A stretch of 64,000 nucleotides of DNA, taken from contig CAVQCN010000002.1 of NCBI GenBank assembly GCA_963711035.1, positions 124,001-188,000 of the forward strand, in the 5' to 3' direction. Every line of letters starts with the position of its first letter. Position 1 is the first letter of the stretch. Of this stretch, positions 1-8,690 are shown piece by piece. The translations under genes and the position numbers were made by a program. Source of the DNA: WHTK01 sp963711035 (GTDB lineage: Bacteria > Chloroflexota > Dehalococcoidia > DSTF01 > WHTK01). The notes under the pieces are model-generated. The model saw nothing but the letters and a program-made list of their open reading frames with translations. It was not told where the DNA came from and searched no databases.

Positions 1-444
1 TACCGGGCGGAGCGTCTCGGCAAGAAGGTCGCGGCCGGCGCCGAGTTCATCCAGACGCAGCTTGTCTACGACATCGACATCTTCCGGCGCTGGATGGACA
101 AGGTGCGCGACTTCGGCTTCGAGAAGCGCGTCTACATCCTGGCGACCCTCTTCCCGATCCGCACGATCCGCGCCATGGAGTACATGCAACACCAGCTCTC
201 CGGCATCTGGATCCCACCCGCGATCGAGAAGCGGCTGCGGGGCGTGCCGGAGGATCGGGTCGAAGAAGAAGGCGTCGACATCACGGTCGAGCTGATCCAG
301 CAGTTGCGCGAGATTCCGGGCGTGGCCGGCATCCACCTCTCGATGTCGGGGCAGGAGGATCGCCTGCCGGAGATCCTGCAGCGCTCCGGTGCTCGCATGC
401 AGCCGCGCTCAGCGCAGCCCGACGCCGTCGGCGGCTCGTCCTGA
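1..444 (+). CDS. metF: Methylenetetrahydrofolate reductase (MetF-like), C-terminal part
   Basis: The reading frame is open from base 1, so the gene starts upstream of the window; 147 residues are visible. The stretch GAEFIQTQLVYD followed by a region reading FEKRVYILATLFPIRT is typical of the MetF TIM barrel, which reduces 5,10-methylenetetrahydrofolate to the 5-methyl form with a flavin. The central ILATLFPIR segment and the C-terminal VELIQQLREIPGVAGIHL helix-strand pair match MetF-type proteins used in one-carbon metabolism. The stop lies 58 bases before fdhD. A specialised MetF relative, for example one working with a corrinoid partner, cannot be excluded from this fragment. Confidence 0.72.
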   Translation, partial: YRAERLGKKVAAGAEFIQTQLVYDIDIFRRWMDKVRDFGFEKRVYILATLFPIRTIRAMEYMQHQLSGIWIPPAIEKRLRGVPEDRVEEEGVDITVELIQQLREIPGVAGIHLSMSGQEDRLPEILQRSGARMQPRSAQPDAVGGSS

Positions 445-467
445 CCGCAGCCTTTCCTCGATCCCGA

Positions 468-473
468 TACAAT
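468..473 (+). promoter_or_regulatory. Candidate -10 element for fdhD-mobA
   Basis: TACAAT stands 29 bases before the fdhD ATG, in the gap after the MetF-like stop. No convincing -35 hexamer is seen 16-18 bases upstream, so this is only a candidate. Confidence 0.3.
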
Positions 474-502
474 GCTCTTACCCTTGATAAGGGAGAGGGC
501 TC

Positions 503-1357
503 ATGGTCAATCGACAGGCGAACCAGATCCACCGCGACATCCGCCGCTATCGCAACGGCGTTCTGAACGCGCGCGACGACGTGGTCGCGGCCGAAGAGCC
601 GCTGGAGATACGCCTGCAGTGGCAAGCCGGCGGTGTGCTCAACCAGAAGAACATCGCCGTGACCATGCGTACGCCGGGGGACGACTTCGAGTTGGCCGCG
701 GGCTTCCTCTACGGCGAGGCCATCCTGGACGGTCCCGATGACCTGGCTGACGTCGCGTACTGCCTCGACGCCGACATCGAGGAGGAGCAGCGCCAGAACG
801 TCGTCACGGTGACGCTCCGCCCTGGCCTGCAGTTCGACGCCAGCCGGCTGGAGCGCAACTTCTACACGACCTCGAGCTGCGGTGTCTGTGGCAAGGCGAC
901 GCTGGACGCGCTGGAGGTGCAAGGCTGCGCCGTGCTGCCTGATGGGCCGCAGGTGCGCGCCGAGGTGATCTGCGGCCTGCCGGAGAAGCTGCGCCAGGCG
1001 CAGGCCGTGTTTGAGACGACGGGCGGTCTGCACGCGGCGGGCCTGTTTGACACGGAGGGCAACCTGCAGGCGCTGGCGGAGGACGTAGGTCGACATAACG
1101 CACTGGACAAGCTCGTCGGACGCCAGCTCTTCGACGATCAGCTGCCGCTGGAGGACCGCATCTTGCTGCTCAGCGGCCGCTGCAGCTTCGAGTTGGTGCA
1201 GAAGGCACTGCGGGCGCGCATCCCGGTTATCGCCTCGGTAGGGGCGCCGTCTAGCCTGGCGGTGGACGTGGCCGAGAACTTCGGCATGACCCTCACCGGC
1301 TTCGTGCGGCCGGACGGCTTCAACGTCTATACCGGCGCCCAGCGCATCCTTCCTTAG
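503..1357 (+). CDS. fdhD: Formate dehydrogenase accessory sulfurtransferase FdhD
   Basis: This 284-residue protein is full length for FdhD, which passes sulfur from a cysteine desulfurase to the molybdenum or tungsten cofactor of formate dehydrogenases in the cytoplasm. The sulfur-carrying motif is seen as SSCGVCG near residue 126, and the conserved RHNALDKL and LSGRCSFELVQKA blocks follow. The ATG is preceded by a purine-rich AAGGGAGAGGG. mobA starts five bases after its stop, so the two genes form a cofactor-maturation operon. No formate dehydrogenase subunit is in the window. Confidence 0.95.
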   Translation: MVNRQANQIHRDIRRYRNGVLNARDDVVAAEEPLEIRLQWQAGGVLNQKNIAVTMRTPGDDFELAAGFLYGEAILDGPDDLADVAYCLDADIEEEQRQNVVTVTLRPGLQFDASRLERNFYTTSSCGVCGKATLDALEVQGCAVLPDGPQVRAEVICGLPEKLRQAQAVFETTGGLHAAGLFDTEGNLQALAEDVGRHNALDKLVGRQLFDDQLPLEDRILLLSGRCSFELVQKALRARIPVIASVGAPSSLAVDVAENFGMTLTGFVRPDGFNVYTGAQRILP

Positions 1358-1361
1358 CTCG

Positions 1362-1979
1362 ATGGCGACCGCGATCATCCTGGCCGGCGGCAGGGGAAGC
1401 CGCTTGGGGCGCGACAAGGCGTCCGCTGTCGCTGCGGGCAAGACGTTGCTTCAGCACGTCATCGACCGCGTCGTTCCGTTGGTCGACGCGACGATCATCG
1501 TCGTGCGTGCCGGTCAGCAGCTGCCGGCGTACGAGGGACGGGCGATCCGCGTCATCGAGGACGAGGTGCCGGAGTCGGGGCCACTGGCCGGGCTCGCGGC
1601 GGGGCTCAAGGCCTCGTCGAGCTTCCCGGCGCTCGTAGTGGCCTGCGACCTGCCGCTGCTGCAGCCGGCGCTGCTGGCCGAGCTCCTGCGTCGTGTCGAA
1701 GGGCACGATGCGGCCGTTGCGCTGGACGAAGGCCAGGCGCAGCCGCTCTGCGCCGCCTATGGCCCCGGCTGCATCGACGCCGTAGAGCGGCGCCTGGCAA
1801 GAAGGGATCTTGCTATGAAGGCGCTGCTCGATGACCTGGACGTTGCGTATCTGGAAGAGGCTGAGTGGCGCCCCTTCGATGCCGAAGGCCTTTCCTTCTT
1901 CAATGTGAACACGCCGGAGGACCTGCAACGCGTCTCCGACTATCTCGAACCCACCAGTGCACGTGCACGTCAGGTATAG
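1362..1979 (+). CDS. mobA: Molybdenum cofactor guanylyltransferase MobA
   Basis: The 205-residue protein begins with the nucleotidyltransferase signature LAGGRGSRLGRDKA, as in MobA, which attaches GMP to molybdopterin to give the guanine dinucleotide cofactor. VACDLPLLQPALL around residue 93 holds the metal-binding Asp, and the C-terminus has the family's FFNVNTPEDL. It follows fdhD by four bases. MobA serves DMSO-reductase-family enzymes such as formate dehydrogenase, which agrees with the fdhD partner. MogA, another molybdopterin enzyme, is encoded near 22 kb. Confidence 0.93.
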   Translation: MATAIILAGGRGSRLGRDKASAVAAGKTLLQHVIDRVVPLVDATIIVVRAGQQLPAYEGRAIRVIEDEVPESGPLAGLAAGLKASSSFPALVVACDLPLLQPALLAELLRRVEGHDAAVALDEGQAQPLCAAYGPGCIDAVERRLARRDLAMKALLDDLDVAYLEEAEWRPFDAEGLSFFNVNTPEDLQRVSDYLEPTSARARQV

Positions 1980-2050
1980 AGGACACTGAGGTTTTGCGAG
2001 ACGTTAAACGTTTGTTTGGATTTGGCGATACATAACATCTCTCGGGCTCG

Positions 2051-2056
2051 TATACT
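2051..2056 (+). promoter_or_regulatory. Candidate -10 element of the riboswitch transcript
   Basis: TATACT lies so that transcription would start at about 2062-2063, exactly where the aptamer begins. The -35 region is weak. The position relative to the aptamer is the main support. Confidence 0.5.
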
Positions 2057-2061
2057 GAAGC

Positions 2062-2180
2062 AAAGGCCGAATTCCCGCGAGGGAAACGGGGGAACCACAC
2101 ACACTTGGGGTGAAGTCGCCGTAACGGCGGCAGGGCAGCACTCTTTCAGCCCTAACCCGACAGCTAACCTCGTAGGCCAC
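2062..2180 (+). ncRNA. Cyclic di-AMP riboswitch (ydaO/yuaA class)
   Basis: The conserved blocks of the ydaO/yuaA aptamer occur in the right order: GCCGAATTCC near 2066, GGGGGAACC at 2088, GGGGTGAA at 2107, an AGGGC/GCCCT helix (2132-2136 with 2149-2153), and finally CCGACAGCTAACCTCGTA ending near 2174 with closing GGC. The terminal P1 pairing is GCC with GGC. This class binds two c-di-AMP molecules and usually switches off genes for potassium or osmolyte transport or cell-wall remodelling. The only downstream gene in the transcript is the membrane protein at about 2294. Confidence 0.94.
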
Positions 2181-2190
2181 TGAAAGAGGA

Positions 2191-2208
2191 CGGGTCATCT
2201 GTGACCCG
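2191..2208 (+). terminator. Hairpin after the c-di-AMP aptamer (expression platform candidate)
   Basis: CGGGTCA and TGACCCG form a 7-bp stem with loop TCTG just 3' of the aptamer. The following bases (GCCGGCTTGTCGTT) are only moderately T-rich, so it may be a weak intrinsic terminator or part of a larger platform. CTCTTTCAG (2141-2149), inside the aptamer, is perfectly complementary to CTGAAAGAG (2180-2188) just before this hairpin. Confidence 0.45.
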
Positions 2209-2293
2209 GCCGGCTTGTCGTTCTGACTAGACGACGAGTCGTCCGGCCACTGCTCCCTCCTCACGCATGATGCGAAGGGAAAGGTGGTCGGTT

Positions 2294-3019
2294 TTGCTCA
2301 ATCCTCGTCTCAGAATCCTCGCATCCTCGACGATGCCACTACTCGCGTCGGTATCAGACGATCTCGTCTGGCCCAGCAGCTTCGAGCCCGAAGGCGTCCG
2401 CGCCGTCGATCTGCCGGGCGCGTGGCGCAGGAACGTCGCCAGGCTCAGCGCGTTCTTGAGCGGCGGGCGGTTGCTGCCGCTCCTCGCCGCATCCATCTGG
2501 GAGGTGCAGTCGTACCTTGCGACCGCGGCCCTGTACGGCCTGCTGGTCCTGACCTCGATGTGGCTGACGCTGCCCGTGATGCTCGCCTGGTCCCTGCTGG
2601 CGACCGTGGTGTTCTTCCACGGACGCAAGCGCGGCCTGCCCGACCTGCTGAAGGACGAGCCGTTGCGCTCTGAGCAGCGCTGGGGGCTCCTCGGCAACCT
2701 GTCGCTCTACGCGGGTCGCATCTGGCTGGTCGGCATCCAGGCATTCCTCTACTCGCGCACCTTCTGCCGAGTGCTGGACCGGGAGCCGACGCGGTGCCGC
2801 CGCTCGCGCCTGGCCCAGAAGGCCGTCCTCGGCGTCGGCCTCACCCTGTTCGGCGTGACCGCGACGCACCACATGCTCTCGCGCGCCGGCTACGCGGGTG
2901 GAAAGCTGCTGACCTTGGGCATGGTCGGCTCCATCTGTAACGTCACCTATCGCGTACTCCTCAGCGCGGCCGTGGTCGGCGCCGTCACGCAGGTCATGGC
3001 GCTGGCGGTCCGCTCGTAA
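2294..3019 (+). CDS. Unrecognised integral membrane protein under c-di-AMP riboswitch control
   Basis: I do not recognise the family. The protein has hydrophobic segments near LLPLLAASIWEV, YLATAALYGLLVLTSMWL, PVMLAWSLLATVVFF, AVLGVGLTLFGVTA and VLLSAAVVGAVTQVMALAV, with Arg-rich loops, so four or five membrane spans are likely. An upstream in-frame ATG at 2267 lacks a ribosome site; TTG at 2294 is preceded at seven bases by AAAGGTGG, so I prefer it (241 residues). It stands alone after the c-di-AMP riboswitch, which suggests a part in ion, osmotic or envelope homeostasis. That role is inferred from regulation only. Confidence 0.7.
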   Translation: MLNPRLRILASSTMPLLASVSDDLVWPSSFEPEGVRAVDLPGAWRRNVARLSAFLSGGRLLPLLAASIWEVQSYLATAALYGLLVLTSMWLTLPVMLAWSLLATVVFFHGRKRGLPDLLKDEPLRSEQRWGLLGNLSLYAGRIWLVGIQAFLYSRTFCRVLDREPTRCRRSRLAQKAVLGVGLTLFGVTATHHMLSRAGYAGGKLLTLGMVGSICNVTYRVLLSAAVVGAVTQVMALAVRS

Positions 3020-3124
3020 GGCGCTATACCCGCGAAGCCGGCTGAGATGCCTAGCGGGTCGTCTCGAATGCTATGATCGCGCCGGTGCCTGGGCGCCAGA
3101 CCTGCCGAGAAGAGGGTGCGATCC

Positions 3125-4001
3125 ATGACCGAGAGCCTCAACCGCCGCCTCAAGCAGCGGCTGTCGCGGCGCGACGCGATGCTCGTGCCCGGCTGCGCCA
3201 ACGCGCTCACGGCCCGCATCGCCGAAGACCTGGGCTACGAGGCGGTGTACGTTACCGGCGCCGGCGTCACGAACATGTTCCTCGGCGTGCCCGACCTCAG
3301 CTTCGTTAGTCTGACGCAGCTGGCGGAGCACGTCTCCGCCATGCGCGAGGCCGTCGACCTGCCGATCATCGTCGACGCCGACACGGGCTTCGGTAACGCC
3401 GTCAACGTTGGTTATGCCGTGCGCACGCTGGAGCGGGCCGGCGCCAACTGCATTCAGCTCGAGGACCAGGTCTTCCCGAAGAAGTGCGGCCACTTCGACG
3501 GCAAAGAGGTGATCGAGACCGAGGAGTTCGTCGCCAAGATCAAGGCTGCGACCGACGCGCGCCGCGACGACGACCTGCAGATCATCGCCCGCACCGACGC
3601 GGCGGCCTGCACCGGCTTCGAGGACGCCATCGACCGCGCCAACCGCGCGCTCGAAGCCGGCGCCGACGTGCTTGTTCGTCGAGAGCCCGCGCTCGCTGGA
3701 CGAGATCCGGCGCATCCCGCGATCGGCGGATGCTCCGTTTCTCATCAACCTGGTCTACGGCGGCAACACGCCGATCCTGGGTCAGCCGGAGCTCGCCGAA
3801 ATGGGTTACGCCATCGTCCTCTACGCCAACGCGGCGCTGCAGGCGGCCGTCACAGGCATGCAGCGCGTGCTGGGCAGCATCCTCGAGACCGGCTCGATCG
3901 AGGCCGTGATGGACGACGTGGCCAGCTTCGCGGAGCGCCAGCGCCTCGTGAACAAGCCCGCCTTCGACGCCCTCGAGCAGAAGTACTCGGTCGACGACTA
4001 G
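3125..4001 (+). CDS. Isocitrate lyase/PEP mutase-family enzyme (frameshifted)
   Basis: The product resembles 2-methylisocitrate lyase, oxaloacetate decarboxylase and related TIM-barrel C-C lyases. Visible signatures are VDADTGFGN (metal site) and the catalytic loop PKKCGH, then ARTDA. The frame runs intact to ADVL at 3671-3673, where one extra base shifts it; the protein continues in the next frame as FVESPRSLDEIRRIP through to EQKYSVDD, stop at 4001. Without the insertion the protein would be about 291 residues, normal for the family. The ATG at 3125 has AGAGGGTG eight bases upstream. Either a sequencing indel or a recent mutation; the tail is well conserved. It abuts an MmgE/PrpD gene. Confidence 0.83.
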
Positions 4002-4002
4002 C

Positions 4003-5428
4003 ATGACAACCCACGACACCGCTGCTACCGAAGTTGACAACCGCTACACGCGCGGTTTGGCCCGTTTCGTCGCCAATCTGCGCTACGAGGACCTGCCCGA
4101 CGAGGTGAAGCATCGCGCCCGGCTGCTGATCCTCGACGGCCTCGGCTGCGGGCTCTACGCCGCCGACCTGCAGTGGAGCCAGATGCTGCGTGACACGCTG
4201 ATGGAGATCGACACGACGCGGCAGTGCGCCGTGTGGGGCACGCCACATCGTCTCTCCAGCGTCCACGCCGCGCTGTGCAACGGCACCCAGACCCAGGGCT
4301 TCGAGCTCGATGACGTGCACCGCGAGGCAGTCATGCATCCGGCGTCGGTGACGCTGCCGCCGGCCATCGCGCTGGCGGAGACGCGTCCCGGCATCTCGGG
4401 AAAGGACCTGCTCACCGCGGTCGTGGCCGGCTACGAGGTGGGGCCGCGCGTCGGCATGTGCATGGGGCGCAACCACCTGGAGCAGGGCTGGCACACGGGC
4501 GCCACGCTGGGCGTCTTCTCCGCGGCGGCGACGGCCGCTCGGGCGCTGGGGCTGGACGAGGAGCGTTGCGTGCACGCGATCGGCATGGCGGGGACGCAGT
4601 CGGCCGGGCTCATGGCGGCGCAGTTCGGCTCGATGGTGAAGCGCATGCACGCCGGCAAGTCGGCCGAGAGCGGCCTGTACGCGGCGCTGCTGGCCGAGAA
4701 GGGCTTCACGGGAATCATCGACGTGTTCGAGGCGGGGTACGGCGGCTTCTGCACCACGTTCTCGGGCGGCCGCGAGGGCGTTTTCGACCGCGAGAAGCTG
4801 ACGCGAGGCCTGGGCGAGACGTTCGAGACGATGCGTGTCTCGCTGAAGTTCTACTCCTGCGTCGCCAGCAACCACACGACGCTGGACGCGCTGCGTAACC
4901 TGCAATCGCAGCGTCCCTTCGGCGCCGACGACATCGACCACATCGTCGTGCACGGCTCAAAGGCGACGGTGGAGCACGTCGGCTGGCCGTACCGTCCCGA
5001 GGGCGTGACCGCGTCACAGCTCAACCTGGGCTACTGCGTCGCGACCTACCTGCTCGAGGGCGCCTGCTTCGTCGAGCAGTTCTCAGAAGCGCTGGTGGCC
5101 GACCCGGCGCGCATGGCGCTGGCGGCGCGTCGTGCAGTGCGTCGAGGACCCCTCGATCAGCGCCGAAGGGCCGAACATGCGCCACAAGGTGCACGTCGAG
5201 GTCTACCTGAAGGATGGCACCGTGCTGCGCGACACGGTGGAGAAGGCGCAGGGCAGCGAGGATCACTTCGCGACGGATGAAGCGGTCGTCGACAAGTTCC
5301 GTCAGCTCGCAACGAAGTCGCTCTCACCGCGACAGGCGGAGGCGCTGGCCGACCGCGTCCTGCACATCGACGAGGTGGAGGACGCGTCGGAGTTGGCGCG
5401 CTTGCTGGTACCCGATCCAAGCCTCTGA
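4003..5428 (+). CDS. MmgE/PrpD family protein (frameshifted)
   Basis: The family includes 2-methylcitrate dehydratase PrpD, cis-aconitate decarboxylase and iminodisuccinate epimerase. Recognisable stretches are the N-terminal LLILDGLGCGLYA, GFELDDVHREAVMHPASV, and KRMHAGKSAESGLYAALLA, which carries the family's KR-H-GK motif. The frame breaks near 5129 (GCGCGT then GTGCAG with one extra C); the C-terminal 98 residues continue in the next frame from VQCVEDPSI to the stop at 5428. The repaired length is about 474 residues, normal for PrpD. The gene starts one base after the lyase stop, so the pair forms an operon reminiscent of prpB-prpD, but no citrate-synthase gene is present. Confidence 0.85.
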
Positions 5429-5522
5429 CCGCGTCTCGGTCGCAGCCCGCCAAGGGCGGTTCTCAGGCTCAAAGGCGGCTGTCGGGGCGGTCCGGATAGC
5501 GAATCGCCGGTTGAGTGCGTAT

Positions 5523-5551
5523 CGCGCGGTACGCCGCCATGCCAATGGTTA
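5523..5551. repeat. 29-nt dispersed sequence at a gene 3' end (copy 1)
   Basis: This 29-nt stretch overlaps the stop codon of the CoA-transferase gene and matches 20162-20190, which overlaps the stop of rplS, at 25 of 29 positions. In both places it lies in the same orientation relative to the minus-strand gene and covers the stop codon. Confidence 0.5.
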
Positions 5552-6757
5552 GCCGAACACGCCGTCGGCGGCGAAGACGGCGATGTCCTCGTCGGCAAAG
5601 CCGCGCTCCTTGAGCACCTCCATCGTGTGCTCGCCAGGGGCGGGCGCCGGGCCGCGCACGCCGATGTCGGCGCCGCGGATGCGGAACGGCGTGTTCATCG
5701 TGCGGTAGGGGCCGAGGTGCGAGTCCTCCACCTGTACGACGCCGTCCATCGCCGTAATCGCCGGGTCTTCGACGGCCTCGAGGACCTCCGCCATCGGCGC
5801 CCAGATCAGGCCGGCGGCATCGAAGCGCGGCGCCCATGCCTCCAGCGGCTCGCTCGCCAGCTGGCGCTCGATCTCGGGCAGGAGGTCGACGCCGTTCTCG
5901 CGGCGGGCGACGGTGGTCGCGTAGCGCGGGTCGTCGGTCCACTCGGGGTGACCGAATACGCGGCAGAAACTGGGCCAATAGCGGTCCGATTGCGCCATCG
6001 TGAACACGAACCAGCGGCCGTCGGCGCAACGGTAGTTGTTGTACAGCGGGCTGGCCGGCCGAGTGCGGTCGAGGCGCTGGGGCGGCCGGCCGGCCATCGC
6101 GTTCACCGCGTCCGAGCCGATGGTCCAGAGGCCGGTGCCGATCAGCGTGACGTCGACGATCTGGCCCTCGCCGGTCTGGTCGCGCATGCGCAGCGCTGCC
6201 AGGGTCGAGGCGAGCATATTGAGCGAGGTCGTGTGGTCGCCCTGGCCGCTGCGGCACATCGAGGGCGAGCCGTCCGGCTGCCCGATGATGCTCATGATGC
6301 CGGCGCGCGCCCAGAAGGCGGCGTGGTCGTAGGCCTGTCGGTCCTGGTCCGCGCCTTCGCTGCCGTAGCCGCTGAAGGAGACATAGATGATGCGCGGGTT
6401 GATGGCCATCACCTCCTCCGGTGTGAGGTGGTAGGCGAGGCGCCGCCGCTGGATCAGGTTCGTGATGAAGATGTCGGAGGTCTCGATCAGGCGCTGCATC
6501 AGGCCGGACGTGGCCTCGCTGGCGAGGTCGGCGGTCAGGGAGCGCTTGCCTCGGTTGTCCAGCTCGAAGGCGTAGGTGGACGGCACTTTGGCGTCGGGAT
6601 TGCCGATGTTGCCGGTCGAATAGCGGTAAGAATCGCCTCCTGGCGGCTCGATCTTGACGACGTCGGCGCCCAGGTCGCGCATGAGCGCGGCGCAACTGGG
6701 CGCGGCCAGCCAATTGGCCACCTCGAGGACGCGCAGTCCGGCCATCGGTGCAACCAT
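5549..6757 (-). CDS. CaiB/BaiF-type class III CoA-transferase
   Basis: This 402-residue protein opens with GLRVLEVANWLAAPSCAALMRDLGADVVKIEPPGGD, the CoA-binding N-terminus of formyl-CoA transferase-like enzymes (quoted here only as a family signature at residues 7-42). The catalytic Asp is probably that of SGQGDHTTS near residue 170. The enzyme moves CoA between organic acids in the cytoplasm; the acceptor cannot be told from sequence. The gene converges on the lyase/MmgE pair and may belong to the same organic-acid pathway, although it lies on the other strand. An AGGAGGGG is found about eight bases before the ATG. Confidence 0.92.
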   Translation of the reverse strand: MVAPMAGLRVLEVANWLAAPSCAALMRDLGADVVKIEPPGGDSYRYSTGNIGNPDAKVPSTYAFELDNRGKRSLTADLASEATSGLMQRLIETSDIFITNLIQRRRLAYHLTPEEVMAINPRIIYVSFSGYGSEGADQDRQAYDHAAFWARAGIMSIIGQPDGSPSMCRSGQGDHTTSLNMLASTLAALRMRDQTGEGQIVDVTLIGTGLWTIGSDAVNAMAGRPPQRLDRTRPASPLYNNYRCADGRWFVFTMAQSDRYWPSFCRVFGHPEWTDDPRYATTVARRENGVDLLPEIERQLASEPLEAWAPRFDAAGLIWAPMAEVLEAVEDPAITAMDGVVQVEDSHLGPYRTMNTPFRIRGADIGVRGPAPAPGEHTMEVLKERGFADEDIAVFAADGVFG

Positions 6758-6819
6758 GATTCCCCTCCTGCTCCGAATGTCCGCGCCATTGTAGGGGAAG
6801 CGAGCGGAGCATAGGGCCG

Positions 6820-6861
6820 GTCATGCTGAGCTCGCCGAAGCATCTCCCCCGGCGGGCGCTC
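6820..6861. repeat. Diverged copy of the GTCATTCTGAGC dispersed repeat
   Basis: GTCATGCTGAGC, then CCGAAGCATCTCC and GGCGGGCGCT, corresponds base by base with few changes to the left arm and flank of the element at 44417-44455. It lies in the gap upstream of the CoA-transferase gene. Confidence 0.5.
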
Positions 6862-6942
6862 CGTCCTGCAACCCCGGCGGTCCGGCACGGCCATATTTCG
6901 CTGACGCGACCATGGTTAATGCTGACGGCTTCAATGTTGTGA

Positions 6943-6948
6943 TATTAT
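6943..6948 (+). promoter_or_regulatory. Candidate -10 for the island's first operon (leaderless)
   Basis: TATTAT ends seven bases before the ATG at 6956, and no Shine-Dalgarno sequence is visible, which together suggest transcription starting at or near the start codon. CTGACG at 6922 is a possible but poorly spaced -35. Confidence 0.4.
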
Positions 6949-6955
6949 TGCATTA

Positions 6956-7656
6956 ATGAAGTCGACTAATATGGTAATTAGTTTTGAAGGTATTGATGGA
7001 TCGGGTAAGTCATCGATAGCCTTCGCGCTTAGTGAGCGGTTGACGGTGTGTGGTCTGCGCGTGGCGTACGTGCCGACGCGCGGCGACGGTCTCGTCGCGG
7101 ACGAAGGCGTCTCGCCCTCCGTCGTCGAGCACCTCGATGCGCTGTCGCACCTCATCTGGTCAGGAGGCGACGCGGATCACCACCACGAGCTGGGCTACGA
7201 GCACTGGCTTCAGCTGGTCGGCAGTTATTTCGGAGGCCTAATGAATGGCGTTCTGAGCCCTTGCAAACGACAAGAGACATTATCATTGTCGAAAGCTGGT
7301 ATCACAAGTTCGCGGCCAAGTTACGGATCAAAGGCGTCTCGGATGAGCGGCTGCAGTGCATGCTGCCGGCGGCGCAGCCGGACCGCATCTTCCTGATCGA
7401 TACGCCGGCGGCGCTGGCCTGGGCCCAGAAGCGCACCTTCTCGTTCGTCGAGCTGGGCGGCCAGGACGGCTACGCCGAACTGGGGCGCGACAGCTTCATC
7501 GATTATCAAGGTCGCATTCGTGCCGACCTTCTGGCGCGCGCTGTCGAATACGGCTGGACGGTGCTCGACAACGGTCCGGCTGCGACGACTGAAAGCATCT
7601 GTGAGCAAATCGAGGCCTCACTGGGCCTCAGCGAAGCGAAGGGAGCCGCCCAATGA
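6956..7656 (+). CDS. Thymidylate-kinase-like P-loop NTPase (frameshifted)
   Basis: ISFEGIDGSGKSS near residue 8 is the P-loop of thymidylate kinase-type nucleotide kinases. The first frame carries on to GGLMNGVLSP at 7260, where one base is missing; the next frame continues as LQTTRDIIIVESWYHKFAAKL, RIFLIDTP and the C-terminal helix, stopping at 7656. The repaired length is about 233 residues. VESWYHK sits where thymidylate kinases have DRY. The next gene overlaps its stop (ATGA). Being first in an island of deazaguanine and sugar genes, it may phosphorylate a nucleoside intermediate rather than dTMP; that is inference. Whether the frameshift is real is unknown. Confidence 0.75.
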
Positions 7657-8682
7657 GCCAGCCAACCCTGATCAAGCCGCCGGCGCTGCGGCGGGGCGAT
7701 GCGATCGGCATCGTGACGCCCGGCCGCGCGGCTGCATTCCCGAAGCGGGTCGAGCGTGGCGTGCGCGAGTTCGAGCGGTTGGGCTATCGCGTCAAATTTG
7801 GCAGGCACGCCCTCAGCACGTCGCAGACGGACGCGGAGCGCGTGGCGGACATCCACGACATGTTCCTCGATCCGGACGTGCGGGCCATCCTGCTCTCGCT
7901 GGCGGGTGAGCCGGACATCATCGGCGGCCTGCTGCCGATGATGGATTACGACCTCATTGCCAATCACCCGACCATCTTCGTGGGACAGAGCGCTGCGTCG
8001 ACGCTGCTGCAGGCGATCTACGTCCGCACTGGGCTCGTCACCTTCCACGGCCCCAGCCTCGTGCAGCATTTCGGCAACAAGGGCGGCATCGACGACTTCA
8101 CCCGGTCCAATTTCGAGGCCGTGCTCGGCGGAGAAGTGGTCGCGTATCCGATGAGCCCGGTCCGCGCCGACAAGTTCTGGGATTGGGACTACTTCGACGA
8201 GCCGCGTGACTTCCAGCCCTGCCCGCCGTGGCGCACGCTGCGCGGCGGACGCGCCTCGGGGCCGTTGCTGGGCGGCAGCCTGCGGGCGGCGTCGAGGAAC
8301 CTGACATCGGGCTTCGCGCTCGACTACGAGGGCGCCATCTTCTTCTGGGACATGCTCTTCCCGTTCGATACGCCACCCGACGTCGAGGCGACGACGAGCC
8401 TGATGCACCAGGTGCGGGAGGCCGGCGTCATCGACCAGATCGGCGGCATGGTCTGCGGCGAGCCCTCGCTCTACGTCGGCGCCGACGACCTGCCGGGCTT
8501 TGACGACGTTATCCGCAAGCATCTCATGGGCGACGACGGCGCCAGGCCGGTCGTCTCAGGCGCAGACTGCGGCCACACGATACCGTTGCTCACTTTTCCC
8601 TCTCGGCGTCAGCTGCGAACTGGATGCGGACTCGCCCCGGTTGCGGCTGCTGGAGCCGGCCGTAGAAGCTTTCGACGACTGA
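7653..8682 (+). CDS. S66 peptidase, MccF/LD-carboxypeptidase family (3' frameshift)
   Basis: The N-terminus RRGDAIGIVTPGRAA, the FVGQSAASTLL nucleophile region, HGPSL, and a C-terminal DCGHTIPLL identify an S66 serine peptidase. This family contains LdcA, which trims peptidoglycan tetrapeptides, and MccF, which inactivates microcin C-type peptidyl-nucleotides. One extra base near 8596-8602 (TTTTCCCTC) throws the frame into the downstream permease; repaired, the protein ends PLGVSCELDAD...EAFDD at 8682, about 343 residues, the MccF length. The usual catalytic Glu region reads AIFFWDM, so Glu may be replaced by Asp. The location next to export permeases favours self-immunity over wall turnover (inference). 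Confidence 0.84.
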
Positions 8683-8690
8683 GCGGCTTC

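Noticed and set aside
281..1441. 386-codon minus-strand frame opposite fdhD
   Set aside because: Its translation has no conserved motif, while the plus strand encodes a full FdhD.
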